DNA from: Thermoplasmatales archaeon UBA447
Lineage (GTDB): Archaea; Thermoplasmatota; Thermoplasmata; Thermoplasmatales; Thermoplasmataceae
Length of the DNA stretch: 10,497 bases
Assembly: GCA_002503205.1 (NCBI GenBank)
Contig: DARE01000054.1
Coordinates: forward strand, 577 to 11,073
Direction of reading: 5' to 3'
Shown here: positions 1 to 5,913 of the stretch, piece after piece
Layout of the letters: each line of letters starts with the position of its first letter
Numbering within the stretch: the stretch's first letter is position 1
Made by a program: the position numbers and the translations under genes
Notes under the pieces: generated by a model
The model's input: only the letters and a program-made list of their open reading frames with translations
Databases searched by the model: none
Told to the model about the DNA's origin: nothing

Positions 1-547
1 GTTATGTGGATAGATCAGATTCTTACGTTATTGGATGTGGTCTGGGAAGGTGATTCATCCAGGTAACCGATGATCTGATCTCCGGTGCTTTTGGCACCTA
101 AGCTTTTTTAGATCATACTCTCTATTCTTTGGCTTTCGGTAATCATGCTGGCATGGTTTCGCTTATTTCATGCCTGAGTTTCCTAAGGATAGTATGGACA
201 TGCTTCTGCGTAAACCTGATGCCAAATCTCTTTTCGATGAGATTCTGCACCTCATTCTTTGTATAGGCGTCCCTCTCCTCCGAGTTAGATCTGAGCCTTT
301 CCATTTTCACAGAGGATAGCCTAGAGGGTTTACTGCCTGCAAACCTTGGTATCGGGCCGGCATAACCGCCCTTGTTCCTTCGATCCTGCCAGTAGTACGC
401 CACCTTCTTGTGCACTCCAAGCTTTTCAGCGGCAGTTTCCACAGATTCGCCCTGTTATCTTTAGTATCTTATGAAATACAATCGTTTGAGAACCTTTGTT
501 TCCTTTTCAAGACTCTTTATCAGCTCTTCAAGCTCTTTTGCACTCAT
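1..547 (-). pseudogene. Decayed IS630-family transposase (N-terminal HTH part and start of DDE domain), runs off the left edge
   Basis: Read on the minus strand from an ATG at 547, the conceptual protein begins MSAKELEELIKSLEKE and then RLYFIRY. Two in-frame TAA stops follow, and reading continues as GESVETAAEKLGVHKKVAYYW, a helix-turn-helix, then the second helical domain with PRFAGSKPSRLS and KNEVQNLIEKRFG. This order is that of the IS630/Tc1-mariner-type transposase N-terminus. The frame stops at a TGA at 145-143. Removing one T there restores DYRKPKNREYDLK. Removing one base in the A-run near 108 restores GDQIIGYLDESPSQTTSNNVRI, which carries the first Asp of the DDE motif (GYLDE). A further TGA then stands where IS630 proteins usually have Trp. 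So at least three nonsense codons and two frameshifts are visible, and the gene cannot be functional. The 99-codon GTG-started stretch at 143-442 is only a surviving open segment. The outer end of the element may lie near 630-640, but I cannot identify a terminal inverted repeat without its other end. Confidence 0.85.
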
Positions 548-753
548 TTTCCTTTAAACTGGAATGATCTCCCTTCGCTCCACATATGGATGATATTAGT
601 ACGAATTCAAAGAATGGTATTTAACTAAAATTATGCAACTCGTTTTACTTTAATTATTAATAGAAATCAGAGACTGCTTCATATCCTGGAGCAGATTCCT
701 TCGGGAAAAGAATAATAAAATATAATTCCGTAGTAGTTGTGTGATAATTTAAA
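548..753. other. Intergenic flank of the dead transposase and promoter of the 754 gene
   Basis: This 206-bp AT-rich stretch contains no convincing gene. It probably holds the outer end of the decayed IS630 element (around 630-640, minus-strand gttgcataattttagttaaata), which I cannot confirm without its other end, and the AT-rich promoter (about 716-725) of the 754 gene. Confidence 0.35.
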
Positions 754-1746
754 ATGGGATCTGAAGGTCTTGAATACACACATGAGGAGAAGAACAATGT
801 CCTATATATTCTAAGACTATTGGTGAACAGCCAGTCAATAATAGGATTCAGATGGTCTGCGGTCTACAAATTCATCGAGGAAGTCACCGGATTAAAGAAA
901 AACAAGGTCAAAGCGATCGTCAAGGACTATGGAATAAATGTTAGCAGCGAGGACCCCGATAGATTTCAGGTTTATGGAATATTCTCTGTTCAACCAGATG
1001 AACAGGGAAGAAATCTTCTATTCTTCAGGATCATCGAAGTTCTTCAGTCCGATAAACTTGCAGAGGAGATTACGCTCTCTTTGAGCCTGAATTATGGATT
1101 CTCAAAAGCAATAATTGGAATACTGGTTCTTCGAAACACGAAAATAGGTAAGATTATCCAGGATTCCCCTCTTATTGCACTTTGCTCGTCTGACCCATTT
1201 CTGGAAAGCGAGGAGTTCAATGAATTCAGCAGAAGTAGTGTGAGCAGTATTGGGCTCGAACCTGATGAGATGAAGAAATATCTTGGAAAAAGGTGGTTTG
1301 TAGACCTGCTTGAGATTCTGGATGATGGATTCTATGGCACAGATTCATTTTCTATTCTTCAGGAGGTACAGAAACACTGGAACGATGAAGATGTTGCAGG
1401 GCTGGAAGAATTAATGAACTCAGGGCTTTTCATAAAGATTCTGGCAAGGAGGAGCGAAGTTCTGCTGGAAAAGAGCATAGCAAATTCCCTGGTCTCCAAG
1501 AAGTCCTCGCAGAAGAAGAGCGCCAAACTGAAATCATTTTACCACTGGCTTGGAATTGGCAACGACTTTACCCTGGGTCTTGAATTCCTTATAGGCAGCA
1601 TAGAATTCCTTCCGCACATGAACGAGACGGATGGAGTAGTTCTCTTTATAATAGGGAGTATTCAGCTCACAGGCAGAGCAATTATAACAATCGTCTCCGA
1701 TGCCCATTTAAGTTCAAGGGAGAGAAAAATTAAGAGAGAAATGTAA
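754..1746 (+). CDS. Unknown protein with YrhK-like C-terminal membrane domain
   Basis: I do not recognise this 330-residue protein as a whole. The N-terminal part (residues 10-60: EEKNNVLYILRLL, then WSAVYKFIEEVTGLKKNKVKAIVKDYG) is helical and could be a winged-helix-like fold, but no firm DNA-binding motif is visible. Residues 85-240 look like a soluble, mostly helical domain. A lysine/serine-rich linker (249-260, KKSSQKKSAKLK) precedes two hydrophobic segments. These carry FLIGS (278-282) and FIIGS (298-302), spaced 20 residues apart and joined by a short acidic turn; this resembles the paired Gly-Ser transmembrane hairpin of YrhK-like domains. The tail is basic (SSRERKIKREM). The protein is therefore probably anchored at its C-terminus with a cytoplasmic body. 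There is no Shine-Dalgarno sequence before the ATG. An AT-rich stretch (716-725, aaaatataat) about 30 nt upstream suggests a leaderless or nearly leaderless transcript. It ends 7 nt from the convergent cyclophilin gene. Confidence 0.7.
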   Translation: MGSEGLEYTHEEKNNVLYILRLLVNSQSIIGFRWSAVYKFIEEVTGLKKNKVKAIVKDYGINVSSEDPDRFQVYGIFSVQPDEQGRNLLFFRIIEVLQSDKLAEEITLSLSLNYGFSKAIIGILVLRNTKIGKIIQDSPLIALCSSDPFLESEEFNEFSRSSVSSIGLEPDEMKKYLGKRWFVDLLEILDDGFYGTDSFSILQEVQKHWNDEDVAGLEELMNSGLFIKILARRSEVLLEKSIANSLVSKKSSQKKSAKLKSFYHWLGIGNDFTLGLEFLIGSIEFLPHMNETDGVVLFIIGSIQLTGRAIITIVSDAHLSSRERKIKREM

Positions 1747-1753
1747 GATTTAG

Positions 1754-2236
1754 TCAGGAAACATAGGCCTTAAGGATTCTTACCTCCTTTACAGGTCTAT
1801 CATTTCTGTCCCTTTTGGCTTTGCTGATCCTGTCTGCTACATCCATGCCTTCCTTTACTTTCCCGAAAACTGGATGCTTCTTGTCAAGAAAGTTGTTATT
1901 CACAACATTAATGAAAAACTGGCTGCCCCCTGTGTTTGGCCCGGCATTAGCCATGGATATTGTGCCGCGGTCATTTCTATTGTTTTTTGTGAATTCATCC
2001 TTGATAGTGTAACCAGGGCCACCCATTCCGGTTCCTGTAGGGTCACCGCCCTGAATCATAAAATCAGGAATTACCCTGTGAAATATCACATTATTGTAGA
2101 ATCCTTTTTCAACAAGTTTTTTGAAATTTCCTGCTGTTATGGGCATTTCCTTTTCAAACAGTTCAATAATTATTTTCCCTTCAGTTGTTTCAAGAGTCAC
2201 ATCTGTCATTGTCTTCAGAGGTTTATTGTGCAGCAT
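1754..2236 (-). CDS. Cyclophilin-type peptidyl-prolyl cis-trans isomerase
   Basis: Catalyses cis-trans isomerisation of peptide bonds before proline and assists protein folding; with no signal peptide, it should act in the cytoplasm. The single cyclophilin domain fills the 160 residues. FHRVIPDFMIQGGDPTGTG (52-70) holds the catalytic Arg54 and the hydrophobic/Gln wall (Phe59, Met60, Gln62). ISMANAGPNTGGSQFFI (93-109) holds the substrate-binding Ala-Asn-Ala and Gln106/Phe108. LDKKHPVFGKV (117-127) holds His121. The Trp that gives human CypA high cyclosporin affinity is Phe116 here, as in many prokaryotic cyclophilins. The coordinates use the longest ATG frame. An ATG at 2209 (MTDVTLETTEGK) matches the usual family start better and sits about 36 nt after a TATA-like taaatattct (2241-2250), so the nine extra residues may not be translated. 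The gene is convergent with the 754 gene and shares its upstream AT-rich region with the MFS leader. Confidence 0.95.
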   Translation of the reverse strand: MLHNKPLKTMTDVTLETTEGKIIIELFEKEMPITAGNFKKLVEKGFYNNVIFHRVIPDFMIQGGDPTGTGMGGPGYTIKDEFTKNNRNDRGTISMANAGPNTGGSQFFINVVNNNFLDKKHPVFGKVKEGMDVADRISKAKRDRNDRPVKEVRILKAYVS

Positions 2237-2295
2237 TACCTAAATATTCTTATTGGAGACTTGAGCCTTGATTTTCCTGTAAAGCTGTAAAAGTT

Positions 2296-2305
2296 AAATT
2301 TATAT
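2296..2305 (+). promoter_or_regulatory. TATA-like box upstream of the leader ORF and MFS transporter
   Basis: aaatttatat lies about 27 nt before the palindrome/ATG region (start codon at 2335), the normal archaeal TATA-to-start distance, and predicts a transcription start near 2328. The reverse complement (atataaattt) is also TATA-like, so the same box could in principle serve the divergent cyclophilin gene. Inferred from position and composition only. Confidence 0.55.
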
Positions 2306-2315
2306 GTCAGATTAA

Positions 2316-2332
2316 TTTCACCATTGGTGAAA
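2316..2332. promoter_or_regulatory. Perfect 17-bp palindrome, operator candidate
   Basis: TTTCACCA-T-TGGTGAAA is a perfect inverted repeat with 8-bp arms around a single base. It lies between the TATA-like box at 2296-2305 and the ATG at 2335, covering the predicted transcription start near 2328. A dimeric repressor bound here would block RNA polymerase loading. Symmetry and position are directly visible; an operator role is inferred and no regulator gene is adjacent. Confidence 0.5.
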
Positions 2333-2334
2333 AA

Positions 2335-2451
2335 ATGACAATAATGTCAATAACAAATGTTTGGAGTTGGAAATTGATGAGTAAATTCGGGAAAGCAGGA
2401 AATGAGAGAAACGCAGAACGTAGACAATTGTTTGCGGAGGTGGAGCCCTGA
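2335..2451 (+). CDS. 38-codon leader ORF with Trp-Ser-Trp, translationally coupled to the MFS gene
   Basis: The frame runs from an ATG just behind the promoter to a TGA at 2449-2451 and encodes a peptide beginning MTIMSITNVWSWKLMSKFG, with a charged tail ending in FAEVEP. Its stop overlaps the MFS start codon by one base (TGATG), the standard arrangement for translational coupling. The MFS Shine-Dalgarno sequence (ggaggtgga, 2436-2444) lies inside its last codons. The ORF starts about 7 nt after the predicted transcription start, so it would be read as a nearly leaderless message. Two Trp codons separated by one Ser codon are unusual in so short a peptide and resemble a leader peptide. It could instead be a chance frame, with only the MFS gene translated. 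I recognise no protein family. Confidence 0.5.
   Translation: MTIMSITNVWSWKLMSKFGKAGNERNAERRQLFAEVEP
2436..2444 (+). promoter_or_regulatory. Strong Shine-Dalgarno sequence of the MFS gene
   Basis: ggaggtgga ends 6 nt before the ATG at 2451 and fixes that start. It lies within the last codons of the leader ORF, so ribosomes finishing the leader peptide would cover or free it. Confidence 0.75.
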
Positions 2452-3815
2452 TGGAGTATGTAACTAATGGGTCCACCACCCAACAATATGCTACAAAGGC
2501 CTATGCCGATCTTACGGAAAAAGAGAGGAGAATATTAAGCAGACAGCAGAAGATAATCGTTTCCTGGAGCATAATCGCCTCTTTTACCTATGCCCTCATC
2601 TGGTACTGGGTCCCCTCAGTTGACAGCTTTATCCAGAAACAGTTTGCCCTGACCACCTTTGATGTTGGCCTTCTGATTTCATCCTTCGGAGCGGCCTTCA
2701 TACTGACCAATTTTATGTGGGGTCACTTGAACGATCGGTTCAGGCCAAACAGAGTCGTGACCATAGGCCTTATAATTGCAGGGGTCACCACATTCCTGTT
2801 CCAGTATGTGACAAGTTTCCCTGAAATGATCGCACTCAGGGTAATTGAGGGGGTTTTCAACGGCGCAGCCTGGTCTGGCATAGTGAAGACAGTCCAGCTA
2901 TGGTTTCCAATTGAAAAGCGATCCAGATATCTTGGAGTCTTTATAGCAGTGTACAGCTGGGCAATTTCTCTTGACCTTTTAGCAGGCATTGACATTTCTA
3001 TCACACATGGATGGGCAACCTGGGCCCTTATTGTTGGAATTCTAGGAATGATAGCCGGAATCCTGACATACTTCATGGCGAAGCCTTATGGCCCAATGGT
3101 TGGACTGCCTATGATAGACTGGGGCGACGTACCACCAGCCAGAAACATGAAATTTGGCGAGGTGTCAAAATCACTCTTCAGATACAGGTGGATGGCTCTT
3201 GCCATACTTTCTGGATTTGTTGTCATAGGGGGAGCCAATATCATATCAGGTTTCTATCTACAACAGGTTCTCCCCAAGCTTCAGGGCCTAAACGGAGGGC
3301 AGATAGAGATTCTTGGAACAGTCTGGGGCATAGTTCAGGGGATACTGATTCTGATATTTGGCCCACTAAGTGACAGGCTCAGAAAGAGAGTTATATTCAT
3401 GAAGATAGGTCTCGGAGGTGCCGCTGTATCGTTCTCGCTTGTGGCTCTGTCGACATTTGTCCACCCGATTTCGATAGTATACATCTATGCCATAACAATA
3501 AGCACTGGTCTGCCTTTCCTAATAGCAGGCCCGGTTTTTGCACTGCTCGGAGACAGATATGGTGTGCAACTTGTGGGAGCTGCATCATCATATTTCGAGG
3601 GATTTGGAACAGGGGGAGGTGCATTTATTTTCCCTCTGATACTGGGTTTATTCTCCATCAGCCAGGGATGGGTTATCATTGCAGTTATCTTTATTGCAAT
3701 ATTCCTTGTCTGGGTCCCGCAGAAGGAATACAGAGTTGACAGGTCTCTGGTGGACAGCGAAACACTGAAACATGAAAAGGAGCAGAAGATCAGGGAATTT
3801 GGATTAGAACCCTGA
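2451..3815 (+). CDS. Major facilitator superfamily transporter, 12 membrane segments
   Basis: A 454-residue secondary transporter of the MFS fold, in the cytoplasmic membrane. After a hydrophilic N-terminus of about 33 residues, hydrophobic segments alternate in the usual 6+6 pattern, split by a loop around residues 211-245. The loop between TM2 and TM3 carries MFS motif A (GHLNDRFRPNRV, 91-102). The pseudo-repeat is in the second half (GPLSDRLRKR, 304-313). TM4 contains the conserved arginine (LRVIEGVFNGAAWSG, Arg130), and RSRYLGVF follows as in anion- and sugar-acid-type MFS carriers. The tail is charged (EHEKEQKIRE-like). The substrate cannot be read from the sequence. The downstream TrpB2-like enzyme suggests an amino acid or aromatic compound, but that is inference. 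The start is fixed by the ggaggtgga ribosome site and by the one-base overlap with the leader ORF. Confidence 0.93.
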   Translation: MEYVTNGSTTQQYATKAYADLTEKERRILSRQQKIIVSWSIIASFTYALIWYWVPSVDSFIQKQFALTTFDVGLLISSFGAAFILTNFMWGHLNDRFRPNRVVTIGLIIAGVTTFLFQYVTSFPEMIALRVIEGVFNGAAWSGIVKTVQLWFPIEKRSRYLGVFIAVYSWAISLDLLAGIDISITHGWATWALIVGILGMIAGILTYFMAKPYGPMVGLPMIDWGDVPPARNMKFGEVSKSLFRYRWMALAILSGFVVIGGANIISGFYLQQVLPKLQGLNGGQIEILGTVWGIVQGILILIFGPLSDRLRKRVIFMKIGLGGAAVSFSLVALSTFVHPISIVYIYAITISTGLPFLIAGPVFALLGDRYGVQLVGAASSYFEGFGTGGGAFIFPLILGLFSISQGWVIIAVIFIAIFLVWVPQKEYRVDRSLVDSETLKHEKEQKIREFGLEP

Positions 3816-3838
3816 TTTTCCTTAAATTTTAAACTCAA

Positions 3839-3845
3839 TTTTTTT
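3839..3845 (+). terminator. Oligo-T tract after the MFS gene
   Basis: A run of seven T lies 24 nt after the MFS stop, the usual form of an archaeal intrinsic terminator. If it works, most MFS transcripts stop before the TrpB2 gene, which would then need its own promoter (aaattttaaa at about 3823-3832 is the only TATA-like candidate). Confidence 0.45.
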
Positions 3846-3857
3846 AGAAAAGTACAT

Positions 3858-3887
3858 TAATGATGTTATCATTACATCAATGTTGAT
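3858..3887. promoter_or_regulatory. Cluster of overlapping inverted repeats before the TrpB2-like gene
   Basis: TAATGAT-GTT-ATCATTA (3858-3874) is a perfect inverted repeat with 7-bp arms. Overlapping it are TGATGT (3861-3866) with ACATCA (3874-3879), and ATCAA-TG-TTGAT (3876-3887). Three nested symmetric sites in 30 bp, ending 3 nt before the start codon, look like an operator or a short leader RNA structure. They differ from the palindrome at 2316-2332, so a different regulator would be expected. The symmetry is seen; the function is inferred. Confidence 0.42.
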
Positions 3888-3890
3888 TAT

Positions 3891-5255
3891 ATGACAGCAA
3901 AGGGATATTCTGACTTGAATTATGGTGCAAATCTCGACCCTGAGGACATCCCCAGAAGATGGTACAATATTGTTCCTGATCTGCCTGAAAAACTTGCCCC
4001 AATGCTTGATCCAAAGACTATGGAGCCTGTGAAGAAAAGTGACATGGAGCGGCTTTTTCCAAAGGAAATTGTAAAACAGCAGTTCTCTGAGGACAGATAT
4101 TTTGACATACCAGAAGAGGTGCTTGATGCCTATAGAAGGCTGCCCAGGCCCACACCATTGATAAGGGCAAAAAGGTTCGAGGAATATCTGAAGACGCCTG
4201 CCATGATATTTTTCAAGGGTGAGCATGTCTCTCCGGTTGGGAGCATGAAGCCAAATACAGCCCTTCCTCAGACCTATTACGCCATGAAACAGGGAATTGA
4301 AATGGCTGTATCAGAAACCGGAGCAGGACAGTGGGGTTCTGCCCTTGCTATGTCCTGTTCACTGTTCGGGATGAAATCCCGGATTTACATGGTAAGGGTG
4401 AGTTCAAGGCAGAAACCTGGAAGAAAGATAATGATGGAGACCTATGGATCAGAAGTGCTTGAATCCCCAAGCAAGAACACAGAGATCGGCAAAAAGTATC
4501 TGGAAAGTGATCCAGAGCATCCCGGTTCTCTGGGAATTGCAATCAGTGAGGCAGTGGAAGATGTGCTTTCCAATGAAAACTCCAGGTATCTGCTTGCCTC
4601 ATCCTTCAACTATGCACTTGCGCACCAGACAATCATAGGCCTGGAGCTTGAAAAACAGCTGGATATGCTTGACATAGAGCCTGATGTTATGACAGGGGCC
4701 ATAGGAGGAGGTTCAAACTATTCTGGTTTCATCTACCCGATCCTGTCCAGGAACCTGAAGAAGAAAGGAGATACAGAATTTGTCGCAGTAGAATCAGCAG
4801 CTGTCCCCTCGACAACCAGGGGCCAGTTCACATACGACTTCGCAGATACTTCCGAACTTACACCCCTTGTAAAGATGTACACAGTTGGCCATAATTTCGC
4901 GAACCCACCAATTCACGCTGGAGGCCTGAGATACCATGGAAAGGCGCCAAGTTTATCGATGCTTATAAACAAAGGCTTTGTCCGATCTGTCTCCTATACA
5001 CAGAACAAAATATTTGAGGCAGCTGAAATTTTTGCAAGAACTGAGGGCATATTCCCTGCTCCAGAGTCAGCCCATGGGCTCAGATATGCAATGGATGAGG
5101 CCCTGAAGTGCAAAAAGACGGGTGAAAAAAAGGTAATTATATTCAACAATTGCGGCCATGGAATTCTGGACCTGTCCGCATACCAGGAGTATAATTCAGG
5201 GAAATTGCAGGACTGGGAGCCTGGTGAGATAAGGATACCTGAATACGTGAAATAA
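3891..5255 (+). CDS. trpB2: TrpB2-type tryptophan synthase beta-like PLP enzyme, divergent active site
   Basis: Fold-type II PLP enzyme of the TrpB2 group, whose members make L-tryptophan from indole and serine (some reportedly from O-phosphoserine) and are often independent of TrpA. The 454-residue length and long N-terminal extension fit TrpB2, not TrpB1. Family blocks appear in order: RPTPLIRAKRFEEYL (86-100), the PLP lysine Lys120 in GSMKPNTAL, the catalytic Glu142 in SETGAGQWG, PGSLGIAISEAVED (211-224), the phosphate loop GGGSN (272-276), PPIHAGGLRYHG (339-350), EGIFPAPESAHG (385-396) and NNCGHGILDL (419-428). Unusual positions are Met119 for the nearly invariant His before the lysine, Cys421 for the Ser contacting the pyridine nitrogen, FNYALAHQ for the usual LNHVLLHQ, and HG for HA after APES. 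The core chemistry is probably kept, but the substrate may not be indole. No trpA or other trp gene is in the window. There is no Shine-Dalgarno sequence before the ATG. Confidence 0.9.
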   Translation: MTAKGYSDLNYGANLDPEDIPRRWYNIVPDLPEKLAPMLDPKTMEPVKKSDMERLFPKEIVKQQFSEDRYFDIPEEVLDAYRRLPRPTPLIRAKRFEEYLKTPAMIFFKGEHVSPVGSMKPNTALPQTYYAMKQGIEMAVSETGAGQWGSALAMSCSLFGMKSRIYMVRVSSRQKPGRKIMMETYGSEVLESPSKNTEIGKKYLESDPEHPGSLGIAISEAVEDVLSNENSRYLLASSFNYALAHQTIIGLELEKQLDMLDIEPDVMTGAIGGGSNYSGFIYPILSRNLKKKGDTEFVAVESAAVPSTTRGQFTYDFADTSELTPLVKMYTVGHNFANPPIHAGGLRYHGKAPSLSMLINKGFVRSVSYTQNKIFEAAEIFARTEGIFPAPESAHGLRYAMDEALKCKKTGEKKVIIFNNCGHGILDLSAYQEYNSGKLQDWEPGEIRIPEYVK

Positions 5256-5256
5256 T

Positions 5257-5745
5257 CTATCTCCTCGCCCCTCTTTTTCTCACTATTCTGAAAAGATCAG
5301 AAAGGGTTAGAACACAGAATATAAGGCCTATCAGAAGGCACAGAAAGAAGAATATTTCGGAATCAAGAAACAGGCCTGTGTTGGAATATGGTATAAGGCC
5401 GTTTGTAAAGTAGAGAATCAGGAGAAGTGTCCCATCAAGAATTGTGAATACAAAAAGCCTGTTTATCTGGTTGAATATAGGTTTCTGGAGGCTTTCTGTC
5501 GAAAACAAAGGCATAATAGCTACTATCATGGAATATGCCGTCAGGAGCAACCCAATGAGGGTTCCATAAAGTGTCAGCAGATTTGAGTCCTGGAAGAACG
5601 ACACAAATCTGCTTGTAAGCGCAGGATCCTCAAGAAATTTTATATATCTGTTCTCAAGAAGGAATGTTATAACGAAGGCAATAATCATCAAAGTTTTCAG
5701 TTTGTAAAGGCTTTCCAGATCCTCCCTGATCTTGATTGCTGGCAA
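5257..5745 (-). CDS. Four-helix integral membrane protein, unknown function
   Basis: A 162-residue protein I cannot assign to a family. It has four predicted membrane helices: about 17-30, 57-80 (LTLYGTLIGLLLTAYSMIVAIMPL), 96-115 (RLFVFTILDGTLLLILYF) and 130-153 (EIFFFLCLLIGLIFCVLTLSDLF). A charged N-terminus (KIREDLESLYKLK) precedes the first helix and a basic tail (RIVRKRGARR) follows the last, so both ends are probably cytoplasmic. The start used is a TTG. It lies about 26 nt downstream of a clear TATA box (5766-5776), which makes a leaderless transcript starting at this codon likely; the first in-frame ATG would be residue 20, already inside helix 1. It ends 1 nt from the convergent TrpB2-like gene. 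Confidence 0.72.
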   Translation of the reverse strand: MPAIKIREDLESLYKLKTLMIIAFVITFLLENRYIKFLEDPALTSRFVSFFQDSNLLTLYGTLIGLLLTAYSMIVAIMPLFSTESLQKPIFNQINRLFVFTILDGTLLLILYFTNGLIPYSNTGLFLDSEIFFFLCLLIGLIFCVLTLSDLFRIVRKRGARR

Positions 5746-5765
5746 CAGTGTCAGGAAATCAAATC

Positions 5766-5776
5766 TATATATAAAT
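5766..5776 (-). promoter_or_regulatory. TATA box of the four-helix membrane protein gene
   Basis: Plus-strand tatatataaat, read on the minus strand as atttatatata, is centred about 26 nt upstream of the TTG start at 5745. This is the normal archaeal TATA-to-start distance for a leaderless message. Confidence 0.6.
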
Positions 5777-5809
5777 GATGTTATTAAAAATTCAGACTGG
5801 AGCCATATG

Positions 5810-5856
5810 GAAAGTGCTTCTGTCTAAATCTGTTGACCTGTTAAGAAAGACTTCTG
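5810..5856. repeat. Imperfect direct repeat upstream of the Hsp20 promoter
   Basis: GAAAGTGCTTCTG (5810-5822) and GAAAGACTTCTG (5845-5856) repeat with a 35-nt period, about three DNA helical turns. Both lie upstream of the Hsp20 TATA box, on the same face of the helix, and could be paired activator or repressor half-sites. Chance similarity is not excluded. Confidence 0.3.
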
Positions 5857-5878
5857 AAGCAAAAAGGATAAGCTCAAA

Positions 5879-5886
5879 TTTAAATA
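5879..5886 (+). promoter_or_regulatory. TATA box of the Hsp20 gene
   Basis: tttaaata within tcaaatttaaataatct predicts a transcription start near 5910. That leaves a 4-nt leader for the ATG at 5914, or a leader of about 40 nt for the alternative ATG at 5950. Confidence 0.55.
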
Positions 5887-5913
5887 ATCTGAAACAATTG
5901 TTATAAGATAGAT

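Noticed and set aside
143..442. A functional 99-residue HTH regulator on the minus strand
   Set aside because: The sequence continues in both directions as IS630 transposase once stops and frameshifts are ignored, so it is a remnant of a larger broken gene and not a stand-alone regulator.
1815..2290. Two plus-strand frames (65 and 138 codons) opposite the cyclophilin gene
   Set aside because: Antisense shadows of a well-conserved cyclophilin, with low-complexity Cys/Phe-rich translations.
3822..4226. 134-codon minus-strand frame opposite the start of the TrpB2-like gene
   Set aside because: It is antisense to a strongly conserved coding region, with no ribosome site and no protein-like pattern; a shadow frame.
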